From Flammeovirgaceae bacterium (GTDB lineage Bacteria > Bacteroidota > Bacteroidia > Cytophagales > Cyclobacteriaceae), in the NCBI GenBank assembly GCA_016709845.1, contig JADJMA010000030.1, positions 14,473 to 78,472 on the forward strand: a stretch of 64,000 nt of DNA, written 5' to 3'. Positions 53,074 through 62,771 of the stretch are shown here, piece after piece; position 1 is the first letter of the stretch, and each line of letters starts with the position of its first letter. The notes beneath the pieces were generated by a model. The model was not told the origin of the DNA and made no database searches. It saw only the letters and a program-made list of their open reading frames with translations. The translations under genes were made by a program, and so were the position numbers.

Positions 53074-54258
53074 TTATAGAAACGAGGCAATACCTTGTTC
53101 CAATCCGCGTAATTCAGCCAGTCCGCGTAAGCGGCCAATAGCCGAATAGCCGGGATTCGTTTTTTTTGAAAGATCATCGAGCATCTGGTGGCCATGATCT
53201 GGCCGCATGGGGATCGACTTGCCCGTACGTTGCATCAGCGATACAATTTCTTTCATTACTAAAGCCATATCGGTGTCGCCATCTAAATGATTGGCTTCAT
53301 AAAAATTACCTTCCTGATCTCGGCTTGTATTTCGTAAATGTAAAAAATGAATTCTATCGCCCAATCGGTTTACCATTCCGGGTAAATCATTATCAGAGCG
53401 TACCCCATACGAGCCGGTGCAAAAACATAGTCCATTGGCAGGGGAGGGCACCGCTTCTAAAAGATCCAGCGCATCTTGCTCCGTACTTACTATGCGAGGC
53501 AGGCCAAGCACAGGAAAGGGCGGATCATCAGGATGGATAGCCAGTTTTAAACCAACCTCTTGCGCGGTGGGCACGACTTGTCGTAAAAAGTTGAATAGAT
53601 TTTGTTTGAGTTTTTCTCTGTCAATCTTTGAATAAGATTCAAACAGAGTGAGCAGTTCTTCACGGGTAAAAGGTTCGTTTCCACCAGGCAAACCCATCAA
53701 TGTATTCTTATAAAGTAACTCCTTTTGCTGATTATTCATTTGATTAAAAACACCTGTAGCTTTTGCGATTTCTTCGGACGAATATTCGCAATCAGCACCT
53801 GGTCGTTTTAATAAGAATAGATCAAATACAATAAAAGCCGATTTATCAAACCGCAAAGCTTTGCTGCCATCAGATAATTCATAGGCCATATCGGAGCGCA
53901 TCCAATCTAAAATAGGCATGAAGTTGTAGGTCACTACCTTCAGACCGCAACGGGCAACATGGCGTAAACTCTCCTGATAATTTTTAATATACTTTTCCAC
54001 CAGCCCTGAGTTCTTTTTAATATCCTCATGAACGGGTAGACTTTCAATGACAGTCCAGGTTAAACCGGCTGCTTCAATTTCATCTTTCCGGATCCGTATT
54101 TCTTCTATGGGCCATATTTTGCCCACGGCAATGTGGTGTAATGCGGTAACTACTCCGGTACATCCCGCCTGACGGATATCGCTAAGGCTAACCGGATCGG
54201 TGGGGCCAAACCAGCGCATTGTTTGTTCCAACAAAATTTTTCCTGATTTAGTTGCCAT
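53074..54258 (-). CDS. uxuA: Mannonate dehydratase
   Basis: Intact, 394 residues, typical UxuA length. TIM-barrel metal enzyme: MRWFGPTDPVSLSDIRQAG near the start, TWTVIESLPVHEDIK, KLAIHPDDPPFPVLGLPRIV, CFCTGSYGV and MRPDHGHQM, with conserved His, Cys and Asp metal ligands. Dehydrates D-mannonate to 2-keto-3-deoxygluconate in glucuronate degradation. No other hexuronate genes are in the window. Upstream divergent region 54259-54498 holds an 8-bp hairpin at 54336-54354 and GTTTTTG/CAAAAAC at 54446-54465, meaning unknown. Confidence 0.95.
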   Translation of the reverse strand: MATKSGKILLEQTMRWFGPTDPVSLSDIRQAGCTGVVTALHHIAVGKIWPIEEIRIRKDEIEAAGLTWTVIESLPVHEDIKKNSGLVEKYIKNYQESLRHVARCGLKVVTYNFMPILDWMRSDMAYELSDGSKALRFDKSAFIVFDLFLLKRPGADCEYSSEEIAKATGVFNQMNNQQKELLYKNTLMGLPGGNEPFTREELLTLFESYSKIDREKLKQNLFNFLRQVVPTAQEVGLKLAIHPDDPPFPVLGLPRIVSTEQDALDLLEAVPSPANGLCFCTGSYGVRSDNDLPGMVNRLGDRIHFLHLRNTSRDQEGNFYEANHLDGDTDMALVMKEIVSLMQRTGKSIPMRPDHGHQMLDDLSKKTNPGYSAIGRLRGLAELRGLEQGIASFL

Positions 54259-54498
54259 GCATCCAAACTAAACGAAATTGCATTCATTAAAAAAGGATTT
54301 TAAAACATTTCAACTCAAAAATTCGTACAGGGTTTACGGTTATCCGATAGCCGTTGGTGACGATAAATCGAATTATTCGAAGCAGATAGTTACCGCCAAT
54401 CAACAGACCGGTTTCCTCACATAATTCAGGTTGCTATCGCTCCGTGTTTTTGTATTTTCAAAAACTCAAACATTATAAATCAACTAAATATAAAAACT

Positions 54499-55075
54499 AT
54501 GAAAACGCGTTTAGGTATTGTTGTTTTTTGCCTTGCCATGACCATGGCCTGTACAACAGCTAAGAAAGAAGAAAATCAGGACTCTATGGCTATGGATGCA
54601 GTTGAAGAAACTACTCCAGCCACTGCTGAAGCTACCTTAAACAGTGCCAGTGGAAGTTCTGTAACAGGTACGGCTACCTTTGAACAAGTGGATGCCATGA
54701 CAGTAAAAATGAGTTTAGAAGTTCAAGGACTTACACCCGGTGAACATGCTTTGCATTTACATCAAAATGGAGATTGCAGTGCCCCTGATGCAAGCTCAGC
54801 CAGGTGGCCACTGGAATCCAACAGGTATGGAACATGGTAAAAGAGGTGAAGGTCAGTTTCATGCTGGTGATGTAATTAACTTAACAGCTGATGCCGATGG
54901 TAAGGTTTCCTGGAGTCAGGATATTAAGGGTTGGACTATTGGCGGTGACGAAAGCACTAATATTCTCAATAAAGGAATTATTATTCATGATAAATTGGAT
55001 GACTTTAAGACACAACCTACCGGTGCTGCAGGTGGTCGTGTGGCTTGTGGCGTGATCGTTCAAACAGCCAAGTAA
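54499..55075 (+). CDS. sodC: Cu/Zn superoxide dismutase lipoprotein
   Basis: About 191 residues with a frame change near 54795. A lipoprotein signal with Cys18 (LAMTMAC) and a Met/Glu/Thr-rich linker precede the SodC domain: metal ligands in HALHLHQNGDC, GGHWNPTG, EGQFHAGD and IIHDKLDD, and the C-terminal GGRVACGVI with the disulfide Cys. Dismutates superoxide in the periplasm or at the surface. It precedes the M14 gene by 38 bp, so they may share a transcript. Confidence 0.93.
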
Positions 55076-55112
55076 TTTTTATTTTAAAACCCTTCTCACT
55101 ATTTAGTTACCT

Positions 55113-57709
55113 ATGAAAAAAAAATTATTCAGTTTGATCTTGGCACTCCTTGTGCTGGCACCAGCCTTTGGTCAAATTCCCAAACCATCGGCTACTTTTG
55201 GATTTGAGCCCGGTGCTGATTACAAAATGGCAACCTATGATCAAATGTTAGCCTACTATGAAAAGTTAGATGCCGCTACCGATCGGGTGAAAGTTACCGA
55301 GATCGGTAAATCGGTACGAGGCCGGCCTATTAAATTAATATTTATTTCAAGCGAAAAGAATATGAAATCGCTTGACAAATGAAAAAGTATAAGCGAGAAA
55401 ATGGCACGTGCCAAAATCTCTCTGAAAAAGAAGCCCAGCAACTAGCGAAAGAAGGGAAGGCAATCATTTGGTTCGATGGCGGTATGCATGCCTCTGAAAA
55501 GGCACATGCGCAGATGACGCCTGAATTACTCTATCGGATTGCGGCTGAGGAATCGGATGAGATGAAAAAAATCCGCGACAACGTGATCACGATTATTGTT
55601 CCGGTTATTAACCCCGATGGATTAGATATTGAAGGAGCGTGGTACCGAAAAAATCTTGGAACCATGTATGAAACATCAGGGCCGCCCATTTTATATCAGG
55701 AATATGTTGGCCATGATAACAACCGCGATTGGTTTATGGGTAACATGCCGGAGACTCAAGCAGTAATGAAAGTACTTTATACCGAGTGGTATCCGCAGAT
55801 CGTTTATAATCATCATCAAGCGGCACCTGCCTGGGCACGTATTTTTATTCCACCCTTTAGAAGTCCGGTGAATATGAAAATTCACCCAGGCGTTACTACT
55901 GGAGTAAATTTGGTGGGAACCGCAATAGCGAATCGTTTTGCGATGAAGAAAATGCCAGGTGCAGTTTCTCAGACTACCTACGAAATGTGGTGGAATGGGG
56001 GCATGCGCACAGCACCTTATTATCATAATCAAATTGGTATTCTTACTGAAACAGCTCACACTTCGCCCACACCAAGGTTTTATCCGCCTGATTCAATTCC
56101 TAAAATGATTGGCGGACGGATGTCCAGCGATGGTACAGAAATTTTTTATCCTTATCCGTGGAAAGGGGGCGAATCGCATTTTAGAGATGCTGTTGATTAT
56201 ATGTTAGAAGCCTCTATGGCCACCCTTGATCTTGCCTCTGAAAAATATGATGAACTTTTGTACAACATCTATGAGATGGGTAAGGATGCTATTGATGACA
56301 AAGAAGGTGCCTTTGCTTATGTTATTCCAAAAAAACAATGGGATAAGGGTGAGGCTGTTAATCTTGTAAATGTATTTATGCGTGGTGGCATTGAAGTAGA
56401 GGAAGCCACTGCCAACTTTACAATAGGCGATAAGGAATATGAAGCCGGAAGCTACATCATGTATGGGGCGCAATCATTTCGTCCGTACTTATCCGATTTA
56501 ATGGAGAAACAGAAATATCCGGACCTATATTTATATCCAGGTGGCCCACCGGTTACACCGTATGACCTTACGGGATGGACTTTACCTATGTCTATGGGAG
56601 TTGATGTTGATCGTATTGCTACTTCGTTCACAGCTAAGACAAAAAAAAGTTGGAGCCGCTATAAAAATGCCTGCGGGTAATATATCTGGTAAAGCTGGAT
56701 TTGGGTATGCGCTTGATAGCAAAGAAAACGCAACAGCTACAGTTATTAATCGTCTTCAAAAAGATGGCGAGCATATCTCCATCGCACAAGCTGACTTTAA
56801 GGAGGGAAATAATTCCTTTGAGAAGGGTACTTTTATTATTGAAAATGGAAGTAAAACAGCTGCTCTTGTAGACAAGCTAAGTAAAGAACTGGGAGTTTCT
56901 TTTACCAGTTTAACGGCTAAACCTTCCGGGGATATTAAACCTTTGAAGAAAGTTAAGGTGGGTCTTTACAAATCATGGGATGCAAACATTGATGAAGGCT
57001 GGACGCGTTGGGTTTTAGAACAGTTTGAATTTGATTTGGACACGCTGCATAACAGCGACATAAAAGGTAAAGACTTGAGCGCGTACAGTGCCATTATCTT
57101 CCCATCACAGGCTCCGGAAGATATTATCCGTGGCCACGTGGCGGGCACCATGCCCGAGCCTTATGTGGGGGGCATAGAATTGGAAGGTGTTTTAACGTTG
57201 AATGAGTATGTTAAAAAAGGCGGTGTTATGATTATGTTCGATCAGGCATGTAATCTCGCCATTGATCAGTTTGCACTTCCTGTTAAAATGTTACGGATGG
57301 ATTATCCTCCAGCCAGTTTTTTATTCCAGGTTCTATTATCAGAATGAAAGTGAACAATGCTGATCCATTAGCCTTTGGAATGAAACCAGAAGCTGCAGCA
57401 TCGTATTCGCGAAGTAGTGCCTTTGAAACCGTTACTATTTCTCGCAAGGCCGAAGGTGGAAATGAATTGGTAAAGATACCACCGCCTCTTCCGAATGTAA
57501 AAGCAGTAGCTACGTATGCTTCGAATGATTTACTAATGAGTGGCTGGGCGCTTAATCCGAACAAAATAAAAAATAAAGGTGCTATGATGAACGTTGTTCA
57601 TGAAAAAGGCAATGTAATTTTGATTGGTTTCCGACCTCAGTTTCGTGGTCAGTCGAGAAATACGTATAAACTAATTTTCAACTCTATTTATTTGGGCGCC
57701 ACCCGATAA
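55113..57709 (+). CDS. Secreted M14-family zinc carboxypeptidase
   Basis: About 865 residues with frame changes near 55377, 56650 and 57290. Signal peptide (LILALLVLAPAFGQ), then the M14 domain: zinc ligands in GGMHASEKAHAQ, substrate-binding EYVGHDNNRDW, the third zinc His in NHHQAAPA and the likely acidic catalytic region ETAHTSP. The C-terminal half contains a glutamine-amidotransferase-like stretch (KVGLYKSWDANIDEGWTRWV, SAIIFPSQAPEDI). Degrades peptides outside the cytoplasm. A good hairpin follows. Confidence 0.92.
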
Positions 57710-57729
57710 TAAATCGAGAGACTTTATTG

Positions 57730-57763
57730 CAAATGGCATCCTGACGGGATGCCATTTGTATTT
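57730..57763 (+). terminator. Probable terminator after the M14 gene
   Basis: Perfect 12-bp stem CAAATGGCATCC/GGATGCCATTTG, loop TGACG, then a T-poor TATTTAC tail. The stem is strong but the T-run weak. Confidence 0.7.
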
Positions 57764-57934
57764 ACACAAATTAAAATGCACGGCTCAGGTAACACGATTC
57801 ATCTGTTGACATTACACCCATTAATCGGGGGAATATGTCTACACATCGAATTGTTAACGCTTTGTTAGTAGTAAACTAAAACATGGCATAGTATTTATCG
57901 TTCACAAGATGACATTCACCCAAAAAATAGTAAA

Positions 57935-58462
57935 ATGAGATTAAACAAATTTTCACCACGCCAAGGAATATCCATGCTTGTTATCCTTCTATTATTAGTG
58001 GGAGCAGGTTGTAAAAGTAAAAAGGCCGCGATGGCTGTTACCGACCCGGTAGCCGAGAAAGCCAAAATGGAACAAGAAGCAGCCGCACGCAAGCAGCAGG
58101 AAGAAGAGGCCAGACGAAAACAAGAACTGGAAGCCGAAGCCCGAGCGGCAGAGGCCAAAAGAAAAGAAACAGAGCCTTATCGAAAATTGGAAAACTATTT
58201 TTCAGCTATTGCAACTTCCAACAGTTTAGCATCCGCGAATAGCAGCATTAGCGAAGCACTTGGTTTGTTTGCCTCAAAAGATACTCCGGTTTTGATTGTG
58301 ATTAGTGAAGAGAATGGTCAGAAAGATTATGATCGGCCAACCACCATCGGTGACTATTTGAACTACTTGAAAGACCAAAAGAAAAGCATCAATAAGATCA
58401 ATCAACTTCAGTTTGATAGTGCAGGTAAGATTACCGAAGTAGAACTGGTTACCAAAAATTAA
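57935..58462 (+). CDS. Lipoprotein with coiled-coil, first gene of exported operon
   Basis: Intact, 175 residues. Lipobox LLLLVGAGC, then a Lys/Glu/Ala coiled coil (about 42-78), and a small C-terminal globular part (SALFASKDTPVLIVISEE-like region, with TTIGDYLNYLKDQKKSINKI). No family recognised. First of four consecutive exported-protein genes with gaps of 26 bp, 2 bp and an 11-bp overlap. The upstream gap 57764-57934 shows no convincing promoter. Confidence 0.7.
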   Translation: MRLNKFSPRQGISMLVILLLLVGAGCKSKKAAMAVTDPVAEKAKMEQEAAARKQQEEEARRKQELEAEARAAEAKRKETEPYRKLENYFSAIATSNSLASANSSISEALGLFASKDTPVLIVISEENGQKDYDRPTTIGDYLNYLKDQKKSINKINQLQFDSAGKITEVELVTKN

Positions 58463-58488
58463 TTTCAATCTCTAAAAAGTCAAACACC

Positions 58489-59064
58489 ATGATAAAGTAC
58501 GCATATACATTATTGGCCGCTCTATTTTTATCCAGCGGTTTGCTGATGGCCCAAACCGGAGAGATCAGTCCGAAGCGGAAGCAGGCGATCGACTCATTGG
58601 CGCTCGAAAAAGTAAAAGACCTGAGTAAATACATTTCCATTATTAGAAATAAAAAAACTCCATACTCGGAAGCAACACGTGTGATGGACAGGGCAGGGGA
58701 GTTGTTTGCTGATGGCAGTGAGATGGGCGTGTCGTCACTCAATCATAAAGACGTTACGTATTATAAAGTGCGTGCTTACTTCGAACACTTGATTGCCCTT
58801 AATTATGACCGTGTTAAAATTGAGTGGTATGACATTCACTATATCAGCGATTTGGAGCGTCAGCCCGATGGTCGCTATGTAGGCGTGATCACTATCTACC
58901 AACGCTTTGAAGGCGTGTCGGATGACGGCTTGAAATACAAAGACACCACCAAGAAAGATATTACTATTTATGTGGAGCGCAAGAAAACTCAGATTGCTGG
59001 ACGCACGGTTGAATTCTGGGATGTGCTGTTGGGTGACATTCGGGTTACAGAAACCTCGGCCTGA
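58489..59064 (+). CDS. Exported protein of unknown function, operon gene 2
   Basis: Intact, 191 residues with a signal peptide (LLAALFLSSGLLMAQ). The N-terminal half is helical (KRKQAIDSLALEKVKDLSKY); the second half is beta-rich (RVKIEWYDIHYISDLERQPD, YVGVITIYQRFEG, KDITIYVERKK). This order of helix then sheet recurs in the next gene and in the LRR protein's N-terminus, so the three may share a fold. TGA is 2 bp before the next start. Confidence 0.68.
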   Translation: MIKYAYTLLAALFLSSGLLMAQTGEISPKRKQAIDSLALEKVKDLSKYISIIRNKKTPYSEATRVMDRAGELFADGSEMGVSSLNHKDVTYYKVRAYFEHLIALNYDRVKIEWYDIHYISDLERQPDGRYVGVITIYQRFEGVSDDGLKYKDTTKKDITIYVERKKTQIAGRTVEFWDVLLGDIRVTETSA

Positions 59065-59066
59065 TT

Positions 59067-59890
59067 TTGAAAAAAGTACTGCTCACTTTTCTGATTGGCA
59101 TTTCGTTTCACCTGCAGGCACAGCTTGTGGATGACATGAAAGATGAGAGTAAACTCTATGCTGAAACCAAACAGATTAATCAATTTTTCAGGCGCTTTAA
59201 TGGAGAGGAAGATGAGAAAGGCGAGCGGTACTATTCTACCGACAAGCAATACCGCAATGTAAAGCTTCGGAAAAAGTATCTAGGAATTTTATTCGATCAG
59301 TCGAACACCGGCATCAGCAATGATTTAAAACTTCAGTTTGTCAACGAGGTGCTGGAAAAGAAAGACCCGGTAATTCTTGATTTCCATGGCGGCAATTGGT
59401 TTGCTGAAGTGCAAACTATTTTTACTGTTCATGGTAAGGATGAACCGATCACCTTGTTTATGGAACTGGAGAAACATCACCTCGGCACACGCTGGGTGAT
59501 TTATAAGGTTCATGCCGATATGTATGATTCCTATTTTAAAAGAGACACGGTGGTTGTTGGAAAGTTTTGCATCCTATGAGTCATGAACTTGACTTTATGA
59601 ATTTGCGAAAAGCATTTTTAAATAAGGACAGCGTAGCTCAATTTGTGAGCAAACAATTTACCCCCGATCATCTCTCTGTGTTTCTTTACGAAACCAAGAT
59701 GGGGAGTATGAAATACAAATCGGTAGAACAAGTGAAGTTTCATTTCTTTCAAATACCGGGCTGGTATTTTGAGTTGGCACAATTTAACCGACCTGGTTAT
59801 AACACGGGTTGGTTAATCTCCAACTTAGTGCAGTTACCTAATGCCGGGGATGAGAAAATACTCAAACGATATGTGTATCATGAGAACTAA
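59067..59890 (+). CDS. Exported protein of unknown function, operon gene 3
   Basis: About 275 residues with a frame change near 59565. Start TTG 59067 leads into a signal peptide (KKVLLTFLIGISFHLQAQ). Contains two similar helix-plus-sheet halves: WFAEVQTIFTVHGKDEPITL followed by WVIYKVHADMY, and FHFFQIPGWYFELAQFNRPG. No known domain recognised. Its 3' end overlaps the LRR gene by 11 bp, a sign of coupled translation. Confidence 0.65.
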
Positions 59891-62326
59891 GCGCGCATTT
59901 GCACTTGGTGTTTTATTATTGGCATTGGTGTGCAGTCTGCATGCACAGAAGAGTCAAAAAAAAGAAGAACCGCCTGAGCATGATAAAGTAAAGAACATGA
60001 TTTCCTTTTTGGAATTCATGCTTAATACCCTAGGTAGTAGTAAAACATCAGCGCGCGATAAGGAAGTACTGGTTACTGAGAGTTATTCTAAAATATTCCG
60101 CGACAGCAAAGTGCAGATTGAAGACGACCTTGTGGCCAAGCGCGATGTGATTACCAACAAAGATGTACCCGCTTACCTAAAGGATGTTGACTTCTTCTTT
60201 ACGGATGTAAAATTTGAATTCACCATTGAAGATATACAGGAAGGAAAACAATCGGACAACAATGTGTTTTATAAAGTGAAGCTGCTGCAACCTGGGTACC
60301 ACCGTAGAAGGGAGACGCTGAATAATTCTGTGCTTCGCTATATTGAAGTGAATTATAATAAGGAAACACAAGACCTAAAGATTGTAAGTATTTATACCAA
60401 TGAGTTTGACGAGAGTGCTGCGCTTACCTATTGGTGGAATCAGTTGAGCTATGAATGGCAATCCATCTTTAAGCGAAAATTGAAACTGATGGATAGTATT
60501 CAATTAGCCGATTTAAAGCGGATGACGGCTATCACGGAAATTGATGTTACTGGAAATATATTTATAAAAGACATTGAACCTCTGGGGCAGCTCTATAATT
60601 TAAAATCGCTCAATCTTTCCAAAACAAAAGTGACTGACTTAAGTCCGATCAGGAATCTTACTGAATTAACAGACTTAAATCTATCAGCAACAAAAATAGA
60701 AGACATTACAGCACTGCGCTATTCATCAAAACTCACAAATCTTGCTATCAACAACACGGCTGTTACAGATATTTCAGTTATTGAAAATATGCCCGAACTG
60801 CAGCAATTGAATGTAGGTGAGATAAACTTAGTTAGCTACAATCCCCTGCAACATGCTGAAAAATTACAACGTCTCAATTTGAAAGGCTCTAACATCAGCA
60901 ACCTGCAAGCATTGGATAGCTTACAGGATTTGGTAGAGTTGAACCTTTCAAATACACCTGTTAATCAACCTAAGCTCGCTTACAGCATTACAGAATCTGA
61001 AAGTACTAAAGCTTGATAGTAATAAGATTGCTGACCTCGGGGTGTTAAAAAATATGATTGGTCTTACCGAGTTATATGTTAACCATACGCTTGTTTCTGA
61101 TTTATCTCCGTTACAGGGCCTACCGAACTTAAGAAGAATTTATTGCGATCATACCCGTATCAAACGCGAAGTCGCTGAAACATTTATGACAGCTAATCCT
61201 TCTGTGCTTGTAATTTTTGATAGCGAAGATTTGAAAAGCTGGTGGGTTAGACTTTCGCCTGCATGGCAAACTGTTTTCATCAGTTCAGCAAAAATAAGTA
61301 GAGATCCTTCAAAAGAGGAGTTAGCCAAACTCACTAAGTTAGATTCTATCAATGTATCTAATACAAGCATAACAGATATTGAACCGCTTGCGCAACTTCG
61401 AGCAATTACGTAAGATAGTTTTAGCCAACACGTTAGTTTCTGATTTGTCACCTTTGCAGCCTTTTATGGATGTTACCTACCTGGATATTAGTAATACTCA
61501 GGTAGGGGACATCTCCGTGATTAATCAATTCAAAAAACTTACAACACTACGTGCCAGTAATACGCAAATCAAAAGTCTGAACCCTGAATTGTTGCTGCCA
61601 AACCTTTCGCTGCTTTATGTCGACAACACCGGACTTGATGATGACATTGTAAAACGATTTATAGATACAAACCCGGGCAGCCTGGTGGTTTATAAAACAA
61701 CTAGGCTCAAACAATGGTGGACCGAGTTACCCGATGCCTGGAAAGAAGTGTTCCGCAAGCGGGTTGGCGCAGAACCCGTAGCCACCGAAACCCTTCACAA
61801 ATTAATAGCAGGCGAGGCATTACAAATTGAATCCAAACCCATTACAGATTTACAACAACTGGACGAGTTTATTCGACTCAAGGAGCTTTACATTTCGGAT
61901 ACAGAGATTACCGATTTGGCTCCGATCTCCAAACACACAGGCTTGCATTCGTTGACGGCCAGCAAGAGTCCGGTAAGGAATATTGAAACTCTGGCCGCAT
62001 TAGATAAACTTGAAACGTTAAATCTATCCGATACTCCGTTGGAAGATTTCAGAATCTTACGTGGACTGAAAAATTTAAGGAGTTTGGATATCAGTGGCAC
62101 CTTGATTCGAAAATTAAATGACTTTGAAAATTTACCACAACTCAACAGTTTAGATTGTAGCAACACGGCTGTACGCAAACTTGATCCAGTCAGCAATCGT
62201 ACGTTGATGAAGCTTACGTGTTACAATTCAAAAGTGTCCGCAAGAGGAGTGGCGGCTTTTAAAAGAAGAAACCCTGAATGCAAGGTTTTTATTATAATCG
62301 TTGATGCTACACTAAAAGATTCTTAA
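59880..62326 (+). CDS. Exported leucine-rich-repeat protein with three WW-capped modules
   Basis: About 815 residues with frame changes near 61000 and 61395. Signal peptide (FALGVLLLALVCSLHAQ), an N-terminal helix/sheet domain, then three modules, each opened by a Trp-rich helical cap and followed by SDS22-type LRRs (LxxLxxLxLxxTxIxDxxxL). The caps are YWWNQLSYEWQSIF (60428), SWWVRLSPAWQTVF (61236) and QWWTELPDAWKEVF (61711). LRR examples are NLKSLNLSKTKVTDLSPI and KLETLNLSDTPLEDFRIL. Probably a periplasmic or surface protein-binding scaffold for the other operon products; partner and function unknown. Confidence 0.82.
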
Positions 62327-62357
62327 ACAAAAATCCAAAAATTTCTGCAGGCTCATG

Positions 62358-62674
62358 TTACTCGTTGGTGGATGGAAAAGCATGATCAATACTCGAATGA
62401 GTAGATATTGGCTCTGCCTTTAAGAAATCATTTAATCGATTAAGGTGTGCTTCCGTACCGAAGATTTCATAAATAACCTCGAATCCCCGTTCGGTTTTTA
62501 AGTCTCGTTTTCCCAATACTATAAGGCAGTCAGCAAAAACGGTGTAAAGATAAGCGTTGAGGTTAAATGGCCGTTTATTAGTTTATATTTCAACAGAGGT
62601 GCCTCTAAATCTATAAGATTCGGTTAATCTTATAGCATTCGAAAAATTGTATACTTTTGAACCCGTTCGCTCAT
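62358..62674 (-). CDS. Small hypothetical protein, frameshifted
   Basis: About 105 residues on the minus strand through at least two frame changes. Start ATG 62672-62674 (MSERVQKYTIFRML), middle part DLEAPLLKYKLINGHLTS, end NAYLYTVFADCLIVLGKRDL leading to EVIYEIFGTEAHLNRLNDFL and a stop at 62358. Globular, no signal peptide, no known family. The continuous protein-like composition across frames supports a real gene in an otherwise empty 445-bp gap, though none of the fragments is long. Confidence 0.45.
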
Positions 62675-62771
62675 ACTTAGCTTGGTAAGAAGCATAACGA
62701 AAACTTAGATATTCTAATAGAGTTCTGTGCCCACAATCATAACTTTTCTTCGGCCTGGCCTTTCACCAAGC

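Noticed and set aside
54336..54354. Hairpin between uxuA and sodC as a terminator
   Set aside because: It lies upstream of both divergent genes and has no T-run on either side.
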